NCBI RefSeq assembly: GCF_026341515.1
Contig: NZ_JAPEOK010000001.1
Location: forward strand, 4,774,001-4,838,000
Direction: 5' to 3'
Length of the DNA: 64,000 nt
Source of the DNA: Streptomyces sp. NBC_00878
GTDB taxonomy: Bacteria > Actinomycetota > Actinomycetes > Streptomycetales > Streptomycetaceae
Part shown: in pieces, positions 26,595 through 35,037 of the stretch
Layout of the letters: each line of letters opens with the position of its first letter
Numbering within the stretch: position 1 is the first letter of the stretch
Translations under genes and position numbers: made by a program
The notes under the pieces: model-generated
Told to the model about the DNA's origin: nothing
The model's database searches: none
Seen by the model: the letters and a program-made list of their open reading frames with translations, nothing else

Positions 26595-28286
26595 TCAGCC
26601 CGCACGCCTGTGCGCTTTGGGACGAGACCGTTTCTCTACGTACATCCGCTCGTCGGCGGACTGCAGGACCTCGTCCGCCGTCATGCCGCAGTGTGCCCAC
26701 CCGATACCGAAGCTGGCACCGACCCGCACGGCCCGGCCGTCGACCCTGATGGGCTGGATGATCTCGTTCCGCAGCCGTACCGCGAGGTCCTGCGCGTCGG
26801 CGCGGCCGAGGCCGTCGGCGAGCACCACGAACTCGTCGCCGCCGAGCCGCGCGACCGTGTCCCCGTCGCGCACCGCGCCGCCGAGGCGCCGGGCCACCTC
26901 GATCAGCACCGCGTCGCCGGCGTTGTGCCCGAACCGGTCGTTGATCGACTTGAAGCCGTCGAGGTCGCAGAAGAGCACCGCGAGCCCCTTCGTCCCGTCG
27001 TCCACGTCGCCCTCCGGGGCGACGGTGTGCACATGGTGGTCGTAGGCGGCGAACCCGTCGTGGCCCGGCCGGTAGTCGAAGCCGTGCCCGTTCGCGTCGT
27101 ACACGCCGACCGCACCGGCCGTGTCGTGCTCGGCCGGCGGGTGCCCGTACGCCGCGTCGATCGTGTCGACCACGCCGGGCTCCGTCGCCGCGGGCTTCGC
27201 GCACAGCCGGGAGCCGAGCCGGGCGCGCAGTTCGGCCGAGTTGGGCAGGCCGGTGAGCGAGTCGTGCGAGGCGCGGTGGGCGAGCTGCAACTCGCGGCGC
27301 TTGCGCTCCTCGATGTCCTCGACGTGGGTGAGCAGGAACCGCGGCCCGTCGGCGGCGTCCGCGACCACGCTGTTGCGCAGCGACACCCACAGGTACGTAC
27401 CGTCGCGGCGACAGAGTCTGAGTTCGGCCCGCCCGCCCTCGGCGGAGGTCCGCAGCAGCGTGCCGATGTCCTCGGGGTGGACGAGGTCGGAGAAGGAGTA
27501 GCGGCGCATCGAGGAGGCGGGCCGGCCCAGGAGGCGGCACAGGGCGTCGTTCGTACGCAGGATCCGGCCGTGCTCTTCGCCGCCCATCTCGGCGATGGCC
27601 ATGCCGGACGGGGCGTACTCGAAGGCCTGCCGAAAGCTCTCTTCGCTGGCGCGCAGCGCCTGTTGCTCCCGCTCCAGGCGGACCAGCGCGCGCTGCATAT
27701 TGGCACGTAGACGCGCGTTGCTGATGGCGATGGCGGCCTGGAACGCGTACATCTGCAGGGCCTCGCGGCCCCAGGCGCCGGGGTGCCGTCCGTTGCGCGG
27801 GCGGTCCACGGACAGCACGCCGATCAGTTCGCCGCGGGAGCCGCCAGGGACTCCCGGGGTGTACATGGGCGCGAAGAGCCGGTCCGCGGGGTGCCACTCG
27901 TCCTCGAAGCGCGGAGCGGGCCCGTCGGTGTACCACTGCGGGACGTCGTCCTCGTCGAGGACCCAGCCCTCCGTGTGCGGTATGAAGCGCAGATCGCCCC
28001 ACGACTCGCCCATGGTGAGCCGACGGTCCCAGGAGGCGCGGGAGCCGGCCCGTCCGGCGATGAGCGCCTCGGCGGCGGAGTTCCCGGCGAGGGCGGCGAC
28101 CACGAGGTCGCCGTCGGGGCGTACGAGGTTGACGCAGGCAAGTTCGTAGCCGAGGCCGGTCACGACTCCGTCGGCGACGGTCTGCAGCGTGTCGGCCAGG
28201 CTGCGGGCCGTGTTCATGTCCGCCATGACCTGATGCAGCTGCCGCAGGGTCGCAAGACGGACGTACGGCTCCGACTCGGTCTCCAT
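26595..28286 (-). CDS. cdgB: diguanylate cyclase CdgB (GAF-PAS-GGDEF)
   Basis: A 563-residue cytoplasmic sensor that makes cyclic di-GMP, the signal that holds BldD on DNA and delays sporulation. A GAF domain (about 20-195), a coiled linker, a PAS/PAC domain (about 205-330, FRQAFEYAPSGMAIAEM) and a GGDEF domain follow in order. The active site GGDEF is at 482-486, and the inhibitory I-site RDGD is at 473-476, five residues before it, so product inhibition is likely. Between GLPN and LAVLFCDLDGF are 86 residues where about 25 are usual; the insert is rich in His, Asp, Gly and Tyr. Confidence 0.93.
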   Translation of the reverse strand: METESEPYVRLATLRQLHQVMADMNTARSLADTLQTVADGVVTGLGYELACVNLVRPDGDLVVAALAGNSAAEALIAGRAGSRASWDRRLTMGESWGDLRFIPHTEGWVLDEDDVPQWYTDGPAPRFEDEWHPADRLFAPMYTPGVPGGSRGELIGVLSVDRPRNGRHPGAWGREALQMYAFQAAIAISNARLRANMQRALVRLEREQQALRASEESFRQAFEYAPSGMAIAEMGGEEHGRILRTNDALCRLLGRPASSMRRYSFSDLVHPEDIGTLLRTSAEGGRAELRLCRRDGTYLWVSLRNSVVADAADGPRFLLTHVEDIEERKRRELQLAHRASHDSLTGLPNSAELRARLGSRLCAKPAATEPGVVDTIDAAYGHPPAEHDTAGAVGVYDANGHGFDYRPGHDGFAAYDHHVHTVAPEGDVDDGTKGLAVLFCDLDGFKSINDRFGHNAGDAVLIEVARRLGGAVRDGDTVARLGGDEFVVLADGLGRADAQDLAVRLRNEIIQPIRVDGRAVRVGASFGIGWAHCGMTADEVLQSADERMYVEKRSRPKAHRRAG

Positions 28287-28468
28287 GCTCGCTCTCCCCG
28301 AGACCTCGACAGCAACTCCAGAGTTATCCAGGCTTCTCGTCTGTACTCATCGCCTACTGATCGCCAACTGATCATCCACCGGCCACTCGACCCACTCAAC
28401 GGCCGGTCCCACTGATCGCCTACTGCTCACAGCGTCCCCGCCACTGAATCACAGCGCGCTGCCCACTC

Positions 28469-28514
28469 GGTACACAGGGTCAACAAAATATGGCACCTGT
28501 GACTCAAGTCACAG
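28469..28514 (-). promoter_or_regulatory. BldD-like box and palindrome upstream of cdgB
   Basis: On the minus strand, TTGACCCTGTGTACC (28469-28483) fits the BldD consensus nTnACnC(A/T)GnGTnAn with one mismatch. Next to it CTGTGACTCAAGTCACAG (28497-28514) is a palindrome with 8-bp arms. cdgB is a known BldD target in S. coelicolor. The rest of the 428-bp gap to the flavin reductase (28287-28714) shows no gene and is AT-rich, as promoters are. Confidence 0.6.
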
Positions 28515-28714
28515 ATTAAGATGAACAATTGAGTAGAGTTTCTGTGTTTTCGCGGTGCGTTTACTGACCGCAAATTTGTGGGATGTGTGCGCGCTCCAGA
28601 TAGGAGGCACAAGTCACACTCCTCTCCCCGACCGCAAGCCAGTCGCAAGACCTAGGACTCGACTCGGCCCTTGGCCCGATGTGCCGCACGGACGCCGGAG
28701 AATAGCGTCTTTCC

Positions 28715-29278
28715 GTGCTGAACACTCCCTCTGCCGCTCCGCCCGCCCCGCCCGTGCATGCTGAGGGGGTGAGCAACGACGAGTTCCGCGCCGCCATGTC
28801 CCGGCTGGCCGCGGGCGTGGTCCTGGTGACCGCGCACGAGCCGCAGCCGGACCCGGACGGCCCGAGCGGCGAAGACGTCGGCATGACGGCGACCTCGTTC
28901 ATGTCCGTGTCCCTGGACCCGCCCCTCGTCCTCCTCAGCCTGCGCGAGGGCTCCCGCATGGACGACCTGCTCGACGAACAGCCCCTGTGGGCGGTCTCCG
29001 TCCTCACCGAGACCCAGCGTCAGATCGCGGGCCGCTTCGCCATGAAGGGCCGCATCTCGGACCGCCTCCTCTTCGAGGACATCTCGTGGGTACGCGGCGA
29101 GGCGTCCGGCGCCCCGCTGGTCGGCGGGGCGCTCGCGACCCTGGAGTGCCGGACCGAACAGCGGGTGACGGCGGGCGATCACACGCTGGTCATCGGCCGG
29201 GTCCTGACGTCGTCGGTACCGAACACGGAGAGCGGCCCGCTGACGCACTTCCGGGGCCGGTACCGGCCGTTGGGGTAG
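28715..29278 (+). CDS. flavin reductase-like FMN-binding protein
   Basis: A 187-residue protein of the flavin reductase (HpaC-like) family with a split-barrel fold. It contains FRAAMSRLAAGVVLVTA, the FMN-binding GMTATSFMSVSLDPPLVLLSL, then WAVSVLTETQRQIAGRFA and the late THFRGRYRPL. Such proteins reduce flavin with NAD(P)H for a monooxygenase, or act as flavoproteins themselves. No monooxygenase gene adjoins it. The GTG at 28715 was taken; an internal GTG at 28769 (VSNDEFRAAM) is also possible. Confidence 0.9.
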   Translation: MLNTPSAAPPAPPVHAEGVSNDEFRAAMSRLAAGVVLVTAHEPQPDPDGPSGEDVGMTATSFMSVSLDPPLVLLSLREGSRMDDLLDEQPLWAVSVLTETQRQIAGRFAMKGRISDRLLFEDISWVRGEASGAPLVGGALATLECRTEQRVTAGDHTLVIGRVLTSSVPNTESGPLTHFRGRYRPLG

Positions 29279-29356
29279 GTGACGTACTCCGCCGGGGCCG
29301 GGAGCGGGGGCAGCGGGGGCAGTTGACGACAGTCGGGGTGGTGGCGGCGATCCGCC

Positions 29357-30427
29357 TCACCGATCCAGGTAAGTGATGTCGAGGCAGGTGGTGTCGAGCC
29401 CGGCCCCGACTGGCCACTCCGCCTCCCGGACGATGTCGATCACCGCGATCCGGCCGCGTACGAAGGTGAAGGTCAGCACGCTGACCAGGCGTCCCTCCAT
29501 GAAGCCCACGATGCCCGTGGCTCCGTTGACGAGGGCGGGCCGCCCGGCGCCGGCGAGCCGCCCGAACGTGATCGCGCCGGACGCCACGGCCGCCGCGCCG
29601 GTCGTGACAGCGGCCCCGGACCGTGCGACCACATCGGGATCGAGCACCGCGACGAGCCCGTCGAAGTCCCCGTCCCGCGCGGCGGCCAGGAAGGCGCCGA
29701 CGACCTCCCGCTGCCGTTCGAGATCGGCATCGGACGTCGGAGTACCTCCCTGGACCCGGCGCCGGGCTCGGCTGGCGAGCTGACGGGCCGCGGCCGGCGT
29801 ACGCCCCACGACGGTCGCGACCTCCTCGAAGGGCACGGCGAACAGGTCGTGCAGCACGAAGGCGAGCCGCTCGGCCGGACTCAGCGTCTCCAGGACGACG
29901 AGCAGGGCGAGGCCGACGGAGTCGGCGAGCAGCGCCTCCTCCTCGGGATCGGCTCCGGCGCCGGCCCCGAGGACAGCGTCCGGCACCCGCCCGCCCGGCG
30001 CACCCACCCCACCGGGCCTGCTGTCCGGCTCGCCCAGGGGCTCCTCGCGGCGCGTCCGGCGGGAGCGCAGCATGTCGAGACAGACCCGGCCAACGACAGT
30101 CGTGAGCCAGCCGCCCAGGTTCTCGACCGCGCCGACGTCGGACCGGCTGAGCCGGAGCCAGGCCTCCTGAACGGCGTCGTCGGCCTCGGTGAGCGAGCCG
30201 AGCATGCGGTGGGCGACGGCATGCAGATGGGCGCGGTGCGCTTCGAATCGCAGGGCGAGCGTTTCCACGTCGAGCACGTTCTCGCGCCCGCGCGGACGAC
30301 GATCCTCACGACCGTCCCAAGAGCCGTTCCGACGATCGCCCTCACGACTGTTTTCTTTGTTTTCCGGCCCGCTCTCCGACTTTTCTTCGGCCTTTTCTTC
30401 CGACGAAAGGAATTCGTCCCCGCTCAT
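29357..30427 (-). CDS. ECF sigma factor with C-terminal SnoaL-like domain
   Basis: A 356-residue sigma factor. After a charged 50-residue lead come region 2 (FEAHRAHLHAVAHRMLGSLTEADDAVQEAWLRL) and region 4 (LSPAERLAFVLHDLFAVPFEEVATVVGRTPAAARQLASRARRR). Residues about 240-350 form a SnoaL-like fold (FLAAARDGDFDGLVAVLDPDVV) as in the SigJ/ECF41-ECF56 groups, where this domain tunes activity in place of an anti-sigma factor. The DGGGR motif of classical ECF41 is not seen. An alternative GTG start at 30277 would remove the charged lead. No cognate COE oxidoreductase lies next to it. Confidence 0.9.
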   Translation of the reverse strand: MSGDEFLSSEEKAEEKSESGPENKENSREGDRRNGSWDGREDRRPRGRENVLDVETLALRFEAHRAHLHAVAHRMLGSLTEADDAVQEAWLRLSRSDVGAVENLGGWLTTVVGRVCLDMLRSRRTRREEPLGEPDSRPGGVGAPGGRVPDAVLGAGAGADPEEEALLADSVGLALLVVLETLSPAERLAFVLHDLFAVPFEEVATVVGRTPAAARQLASRARRRVQGGTPTSDADLERQREVVGAFLAAARDGDFDGLVAVLDPDVVARSGAAVTTGAAAVASGAITFGRLAGAGRPALVNGATGIVGFMEGRLVSVLTFTFVRGRIAVIDIVREAEWPVGAGLDTTCLDITYLDR

Positions 30428-30544
30428 GCGCGCAGCATCTCCTCAGCCACCCATCGACCACACCTCGGCCACCCTCGGCCGCTGCTCCACCGCTTTCTTC
30501 CGCGTTCTTCCGCGGTCCGTCGGTAAGTTGACGTACCGGGGCGG

Positions 30545-30610
30545 CCGAATGTGACAGGGGCCGAATGTGACGAGGGACGAATGTGACGGGGGACGAATGT
30601 GACGGGAGGA
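30545..30610. repeat. 16-17-bp tandem repeat, four copies
   Basis: Four units of CGAATGTGACGGGGGA type (30545, 30561, 30578, 30594) in the gap between the sigma factor promoter side and the 3' end of arfB. Confidence 0.9.
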
Positions 30611-30619
30611 CGCGGCCCC

Positions 30620-31048
30620 TCAGGTCCAGTCGCGACCGGAGCGCCCGCGCTTCATATCTCCGCGCTGCTTCTTCTCGCGCAGCCGACGCTCGTTGATCCC
30701 GCGGGGAATCCGGGTGGCGCGACGGGGCCTCGGCGGCGGGGCGCTGGCCTCGGCGAGCAGCGAGGCGAGCCGGACGGCCGCGGTCTCGCGGTTGCGCCAC
30801 TGGGAACGGTGCTCGGAGGCGCGCACGCTGACGACGCCGTCGACGAGCCGCCCGGCCAGCTTGGCGAGGGCCCGCTCCTTCCACACCGGCGGCAGCGCCT
30901 CCGTCTTCGCCAGGTCGAAGCGCAGCTCGACCTGTGAGTCGGACGTGTTGACGTGCTGCCCGCCCGGCCCGGAGGAGCGCGAGAAACGCCACATGAGCTC
31001 GGCCTCGGGCAGCGAGACGGAGCCACGGATGACATAGGGACCGGACAT
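30620..31048 (-). CDS. arfB: alternative ribosome-rescue factor ArfB (YaeJ/ICT1-like)
   Basis: A 142-residue peptidyl-tRNA hydrolase that frees stalled ribosomes. The GGQ catalytic motif sits in FSRSSGPGGQHVNTSDSQVE. The C-terminal tail is very basic (PPPRPRRATRIPRGINERRLREKKQRGDMKRGRSGRD), as needed to enter the empty mRNA channel. It is short, lacking the codon-recognition domain of RF1/RF2. Start at 31048 (MSGPYVIRGS) has GGGGG ahead; an ATG three codons earlier is possible. Confidence 0.93.
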   Translation of the reverse strand: MSGPYVIRGSVSLPEAELMWRFSRSSGPGGQHVNTSDSQVELRFDLAKTEALPPVWKERALAKLAGRLVDGVVSVRASEHRSQWRNRETAAVRLASLLAEASAPPPRPRRATRIPRGINERRLREKKQRGDMKRGRSGRDWT

Positions 31049-31366
31049 AGCCCCCATGGTCCCCTGCCTGTCCGGTCCACGTCACGCGCTTTTCGACACG
31101 CCGGTCCCACCCCTCCGGGACGGGCGCCACCCCACCCCTCCGGGACGGGCGCCACCCCACCCTCCTCGACGACAGGTAAAGAAAGTAAAGAGGGGTGGAA
31201 CCCTGGGGACCCCCTTCGGCGTTCTTAGGGGTGCCGGTAGCTTCGTCCCGTACGAACCGTACGAAGCCCGGCGCGCAGGACAGCACCACCGCACCACCGC
31301 AGGACCGCAGGGCCGCAGGACCCGCAGGACCCGTACGTACGTCAAACGAGGGAAGGACTCCCAACA
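31049..31366. repeat. 318-bp divergent gap with 25-bp repeats
   Basis: Between arfB (-) and terD (+). CCCACCCCTCCGGGACGGGC repeats with 25-bp period from 31106 (2.4 copies), and short CCGCAGGAC repeats lie at 31295-31335. No gene seen. Promoters of both genes must be here, but I cannot place them. Confidence 0.8.
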
Positions 31367-31942
31367 ATGGCTGTAAGCCTGTCCAAGGGTGGCAACGTCT
31401 CGCTCACCAAGGAGGCTCCGGGCCTGACCGCCGTCACCGTGGGCCTCGGCTGGGACGTCCGCAGCACCACGGGTACCGACTTCGACCTGGACGCCTCGGC
31501 CATCGCGGTCAACCCCGCGGGCAAGGTCTACTCGGACGCCCACTTCGTCTTCTTCAACAACAAGCAGACCCCGGACCAGACGATCGTCCACACGGGCGAC
31601 AACCGCACGGGCGAGGGCGCCGGCGACGACGAGGCGATCAACGTCAACCTGGCCGGCCTCCCGGCCGACGTCGACAAGATCGTCTTCCCGGTCTCCATCT
31701 ACGACGCGGAGACCCGCTCGCAGAACTTCGGCCAGGTCCGCAACGCGTACATCCGCATCGTCAACCAGGCCGGCGGCACGGAGATCGCCCGCTACGACCT
31801 CTCGGAGGACGCGGCCACGGAGACGGCCATGGTCTTCGGCGAGCTGTACCGCAACGGCGCGGAGTGGAAGTTCCGCGCGGTGGGCCAAGGCTACGCCTCC
31901 GGCCTGACGGGCATCGCCCAGGACTTCGGCGTCAACGTCTGA
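31367..31942 (+). CDS. TerD-family stress protein
   Basis: A 191-residue TerD-domain protein, a calcium-binding beta-sandwich linked to tellurite and general stress responses and, in Streptomyces, to differentiation. It shows [38 protein letters not shown], the acidic calcium site [10 protein letters not shown] and [22 protein letters not shown]. Length is that of the family. It stands alone; Streptomyces carries many scattered paralogues. A strong terminator follows it. Confidence 0.95.
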   Translation: MAVSLSKGGNVSLTKEAPGLTAVTVGLGWDVRSTTGTDFDLDASAIAVNPAGKVYSDAHFVFFNNKQTPDQTIVHTGDNRTGEGAGDDEAINVNLAGLPADVDKIVFPVSIYDAETRSQNFGQVRNAYIRIVNQAGGTEIARYDLSEDAATETAMVFGELYRNGAEWKFRAVGQGYASGLTGIAQDFGVNV

Positions 31943-31967
31943 CAGCCAAGTCCCGCCTGAACGGCAA

Positions 31968-32016
31968 TGACAGGGAGCCCCTGGTCCGGCACAGCCGGCC
32001 CAGGGGCTCCCTGTCA
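31968..32016 (+). terminator. terminator after terD
   Basis: TGACAGGGAGCCCCTGG (31968-31984) pairs perfectly with CCAGGGGCTCCCTGTCA (31999-32015) over 17 bp, loop 14 bases with its own CCGG pairing. Confidence 0.9.
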
Positions 32017-32463
32017 TCGCCCCGCCAACCCGGCGGGACACAACAACTCTGGCGACGCGCGATTGGGTGAGCAGGTGACCAGGGCGAGGGACAGGAACAG
32101 CGGATGGCCGAGGTAGAAGCCCAGCGACACGTCGCAGCCCCCGGTCAATCTCTCCGCGGCCGACGTGACCGTGTCCGCGATCCAAGCTGCGGACTGCTGG
32201 CGTCGGCCGCTGAACCGAGGTGCGTATTCGACGAGCCGCACCCCCAGCCACGCCGATGCGCCCTGGGGATTCCGCCACGTGCCCCGGATGTGCCCGGCCG
32301 GTTTCAACAGCCAGTGCGCGGTCTCGATCGGCGGCACTTCGGACACCGCGAACTCCGCGGCAGCGTGCCGGTGTCGTCGGACGCTGCTGACGATGCACAA
32401 AGCGTCAGGCCGGACGGCACAGCAGGCCAACGAACTTCTACACACTTGCGCCGGTTCACTCAA
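32014..32463 (-). CDS. unknown 149-residue protein coupled to a DUF5753 regulator
   Basis: The frame opens with TTG overlapping the last codons of the regulator upstream (TTGAGTGA). The protein reads as real coding sequence: PPIETAHWLLKPAGHIRGTW, ASAWLGVRLVEYAPRF, DTVTSAAERLTGGCDVSLGFYLGHPLFLSLALV. I recognise no domain. In sister loci this position is held by a DUF397 gene, so this may be a different type of partner. Its last codons overlap the terD terminator stem. Start is uncertain. Confidence 0.5.
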   Translation of the reverse strand: MSEPAQVCRSSLACCAVRPDALCIVSSVRRHRHAAAEFAVSEVPPIETAHWLLKPAGHIRGTWRNPQGASAWLGVRLVEYAPRFSGRRQQSAAWIADTVTSAAERLTGGCDVSLGFYLGHPLFLSLALVTCSPNRASPELLCPAGLAGR

Positions 32464-33310
32464 GCGCGTCGATGGCAGACGTGATCAGCTTCCGCGCCTG
32501 GGCTCCGTCGACCGCGATCCCCGCCAACTCGGCGAACGTCCGCACGTACTCGACAATCCCGACCGGTTGACGCACGTTGAGGTGCGCACTGACCAGCTCC
32601 ACGCCGACCTGGTCGTCATCGAAGATCGAGAACGACTCGGTCGGCCAGGCACGCCCGCGAGGAACACCCATCGGAATGACGCCGAGACTTACCGAGGGAA
32701 ATGAAGCGGTAGTAATGAGCCGACCCAGCTGAGCCGCCATGGTCTCGCTATTACCGATGACGGTACGAAGAACCCACTCTTCAACGAGGAATGCGAACCT
32801 ACGACCGGCAGAGTGGAGAATGTGCTGGCGTGCCATCCTCGCGGCCACGGCATCAGCAACGTCCCCTGGAGCCTCACGAAGAGAAGCGACGGTCTCCAGG
32901 ACCGAGCAGGTGTAGCCCGGCGTCTGCAACAACCCGGGGACGACCCACGACTGGTAGAAGCGGAACCGGTGCGTGCGCTCATAGAGCGGTAGAACGGACT
33001 CCTGCACATGCCTCAGGCCCGCACGCTCCAGGCGCCGCCAGTCGACATACATTTCCTCTATGCCGCGAGCCGTGGCGATCAGCTCTGGGACCTGATCCTC
33101 CGCACAGCACACTTCGGCCCAGACACGAATGTCGGTTTCTGAGGGGAGAGTTACTCCGTTCTCGATGCGCGAGGACTTGGACTCATGCCAGCCGGCACGG
33201 GCAGCGAGCGCCCGTGCCGTGGTGAATCCTGCCGCTTGGCGGATCTCCCGAAGCCGCTTGCCCAAAGTCCTGCGTGCTTCTTGGACGGCCGAGGACGCTG
33301 AAGAAGTCAC
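32456..33310 (-). CDS. XRE-family regulator with DUF5753 domain
   Basis: A 284-residue paralogue of the regulator at 1.4 kb. HTH: LGKRLREIRQAAGFTTARALAARAGWHESKSSRIENG. DUF5753: RFYQSWVVPGLLQTPGYTCSVLETV, ARMARQHILHSAGRRFAFLVEEWVLRTVIG, LGVIPMG and FSIFDDDQVGVELVSAHLNV. The GTG at 33310 gives the usual family length; an in-frame GTG at 33331 also exists. It is followed by an overlapping unknown gene rather than DUF397. Codon use is somewhat less GC-biased than its neighbours, suggesting recent arrival. Confidence 0.88.
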   Translation of the reverse strand: MTSSASSAVQEARRTLGKRLREIRQAAGFTTARALAARAGWHESKSSRIENGVTLPSETDIRVWAEVCCAEDQVPELIATARGIEEMYVDWRRLERAGLRHVQESVLPLYERTHRFRFYQSWVVPGLLQTPGYTCSVLETVASLREAPGDVADAVAARMARQHILHSAGRRFAFLVEEWVLRTVIGNSETMAAQLGRLITTASFPSVSLGVIPMGVPRGRAWPTESFSIFDDDQVGVELVSAHLNVRQPVGIVEYVRTFAELAGIAVDGAQARKLITSAIDALE

Positions 33311-33339
33311 TTGGAGTACTCGCCGCCACACTCAGTCAG

Positions 33340-33867
33340 TCAGGACAACCGGTATTCGTCATGCGGAACAGCGCGCTCCCAGACGGCTTCGAAGGCCTCG
33401 GCACACAGCCTGACCACGGCCTCATCCGACGTCCGTTCTTCATCACCCTCAGGTGAGAGTTCTCCGTCACCCGTGAAGTGCAGGAAGACGACGAGGCTGT
33501 CGTCGAACAGCCAGAAGTCGTTCCCCGGCAGCGCCAGATCCGAGGCCCGTCGCCGAGGAAGCCAGCGAACCTGTTCTCCCGCCTCGATGTTTCCAGCCGT
33601 CACGTGATGCTCGAAGCGAATGTAGTCAGTGACCGGCTCCGAGACGATCCGAGATCGTCGCACCACCACTCCTCGACCGGTGATCTCGCGCATCAGTGCA
33701 AGCCAGGAACTGGTCTCCTGATCGAGATAGCGGGACTTTTCGCGGGCCCCCTCGCGCCAGGCGACGTACTCCGGATCCGACTGCATGTAGCCGTCCCGCA
33801 TCTCAAGATGCACCGCAGACCGCTTGGCCAGCCGGAAAAGCTCGTCAAACGTGGGCTCCTCCGCCAC
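33340..33867 (-). CDS. DUF6879-like protein
   Basis: A 175-residue soluble protein: FDELFRLAKRSAVHLEMRDGYM, EYVAWREG, then VVVRRSRIVSEPVTDYIRFEHHVTAGNIEAGEQVRWLPRR and NDFWLFDDSLVVFLHFTGDGE. This is the DUF6879 pattern common beside DUF5753 regulators in Streptomyces. The GTG at 33867 has a full GGAGGTGA ribosome site and overlaps the end of the upstream small gene by 23 bp. Function unknown; it probably belongs to the regulator cassette. Confidence 0.8.
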   Translation of the reverse strand: MAEEPTFDELFRLAKRSAVHLEMRDGYMQSDPEYVAWREGAREKSRYLDQETSSWLALMREITGRGVVVRRSRIVSEPVTDYIRFEHHVTAGNIEAGEQVRWLPRRRASDLALPGNDFWLFDDSLVVFLHFTGDGELSPEGDEERTSDEAVVRLCAEAFEAVWERAVPHDEYRLS

Positions 33868-34084
33868 CGTTCACCTCCGGGAAGAACTGCATCATGCGTT
33901 TGGGGATCTCGACAACGGTCTCGTGATCCGGCAGGTCGAGCTGCGTCAGCCGCTCGCCGTCCAGGACCTTCCAGCCCTGGACCAGATAGTTGTCGGTCGC
34001 GTCGTCGTAGTACACCGTCGGGGACTTACCCTCCGGCGATTCAGGATCCTTGCCCAGCAGGTGCAGAGCCATGGCTTCCTCCAT
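33845..34084 (-). CDS. small unknown protein of the DUF6879 cassette
   Basis: A 79-residue acidic protein: ALHLLGKDPESPEGKSPTVY, YDDATDNYLVQGWKVLDGE, LTQLDLPDHETVVEIPKRMM. This type precedes DUF6879 genes in many Streptomyces. Start chosen at MEEAMALHL (34084); an upstream in-frame ATG at 34138 would intrude into the divergent promoter. The 3' end overlaps the next gene. Function unknown. Confidence 0.75.
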   Translation of the reverse strand: MEEAMALHLLGKDPESPEGKSPTVYYDDATDNYLVQGWKVLDGERLTQLDLPDHETVVEIPKRMMQFFPEVNGGGGAHV

Positions 34085-34210
34085 GCTTGTGGGCCAACGA
34101 TCTACGGATCCGAGCTTGCACGCAATTCTCCGATGCACGCACTGAACTTGCGGGCACTTGCACCGATTTAAGGTTCCCTCCGCCCTCGGTCATGGGCAGG
34201 CTTCCTGCCC

Positions 34211-34840
34211 ATGACGAAGCCAAGGCAGCCGCACGGCAAGTGGGACGAACTGCTCCACGAGGGAACCGGGCCGGTGCAGGACGAGTTCCTGGAACTGGTC
34301 CGCAGGACACAGGACTCCCGTCACTACTGCGCCAACATCGTTTGGGGCAACCTCCAGACCGCCGACTACGCCCGAGCCGTATTCCAGCGGGTCATCGATT
34401 TCCACGGGACCCCCGACGACGTCGAGGCCGGTGTGGCACGCCGGACGGCCCGCGCCCAGTTCATCGGGCAGGACGGCCGCACATACCGCACCCTGCTCGG
34501 CGAACAGGCTCTGCGTACGAACCTCGGCGGTACGGACGTGATGCGGGGCCAGCTCACCCACCTCCTGGAGGACCTCGAAATGCCGGGCCTGAAGCTGGGC
34601 GTCATCCCAGCACGGGCAGAAATCGACCTCTACCCAGGGAACTCGTTCTCGATCTTCGACGGAATCCAGGTGGAGGTCGAGACGTTCTCAGCCGGTCTCA
34701 CCATCACGGACAAGGACGAGGTGGCCGTCTACGAGAAGGCGTTCGGCTTGCTTGAACGGTCGGCGGTCTATGGGCAGGAGGCTCGCAACACACCGCAAAC
34801 AAGGGCCCTGATCGAGACGGAGTTGAGCTCCCTCTCCTGA
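34211..34840 (+). CDS. DUF5753-only protein, helix-turn-helix lost
   Basis: A 209-residue protein that begins where the ligand-like domain of DUF5753 regulators starts. It keeps VQDEFLELVRRTQDSRHYCANIVWGNLQTADYARAVF, RRTARAQFIGQDGRTYRTLLGEQALRTNLGG, LKLGVIPARAEIDLYPGNSFSIFDG and EKAFGLLERSAVYG. No XRE domain is encoded upstream: only 126 bp separate it from the divergent gene at 34084, and no HTH frame occurs there. It could act by binding a paralogue. The DUF397 gene behind it points the other way. Confidence 0.85.
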   Translation: MTKPRQPHGKWDELLHEGTGPVQDEFLELVRRTQDSRHYCANIVWGNLQTADYARAVFQRVIDFHGTPDDVEAGVARRTARAQFIGQDGRTYRTLLGEQALRTNLGGTDVMRGQLTHLLEDLEMPGLKLGVIPARAEIDLYPGNSFSIFDGIQVEVETFSAGLTITDKDEVAVYEKAFGLLERSAVYGQEARNTPQTRALIETELSSLS

Positions 34841-34849
34841 CGGGCCTCT

Positions 34850-35026
34850 CTACCGCTCGGCCTTCAAGGCCCCGAGCAGGGCTTGGAGTCGGGCCGGTAT
34901 GGCGGTGATGACCTTGTCCGGGGCGTCACTCTCGCGTATCAGGATCTGGCCCTCGTGATGGGCGAGCTCGACGCAATCTTCGGCGTCGATTCCCGAGAAG
35001 GAGGACTTCTGCCACTGGAGCGACAT
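34850..35026 (-). CDS. DUF397 domain protein
   Basis: A 58-residue DUF397 protein: SLQWQKSSFSGIDAEDCVELAHHEGQILIRESD and the C-terminal RLQALLGALKAE. ATG at 35026 has AGGGG 8 bases upstream; the frame extends to a GTG that overlaps the stop of the regulator upstream. It is the partner of the XRE gene that ends at 35038. Confidence 0.88.
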   Translation of the reverse strand: MSLQWQKSSFSGIDAEDCVELAHHEGQILIRESDAPDKVITAIPARLQALLGALKAER

Positions 35027-35037
35027 ACCGGTACCCC

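Noticed and set aside
26412-27710. A 432-codon plus-strand frame opposite cdgB
   Set aside because: Antisense to a gene with GGDEF and PAS motifs; composition is shadow-like.
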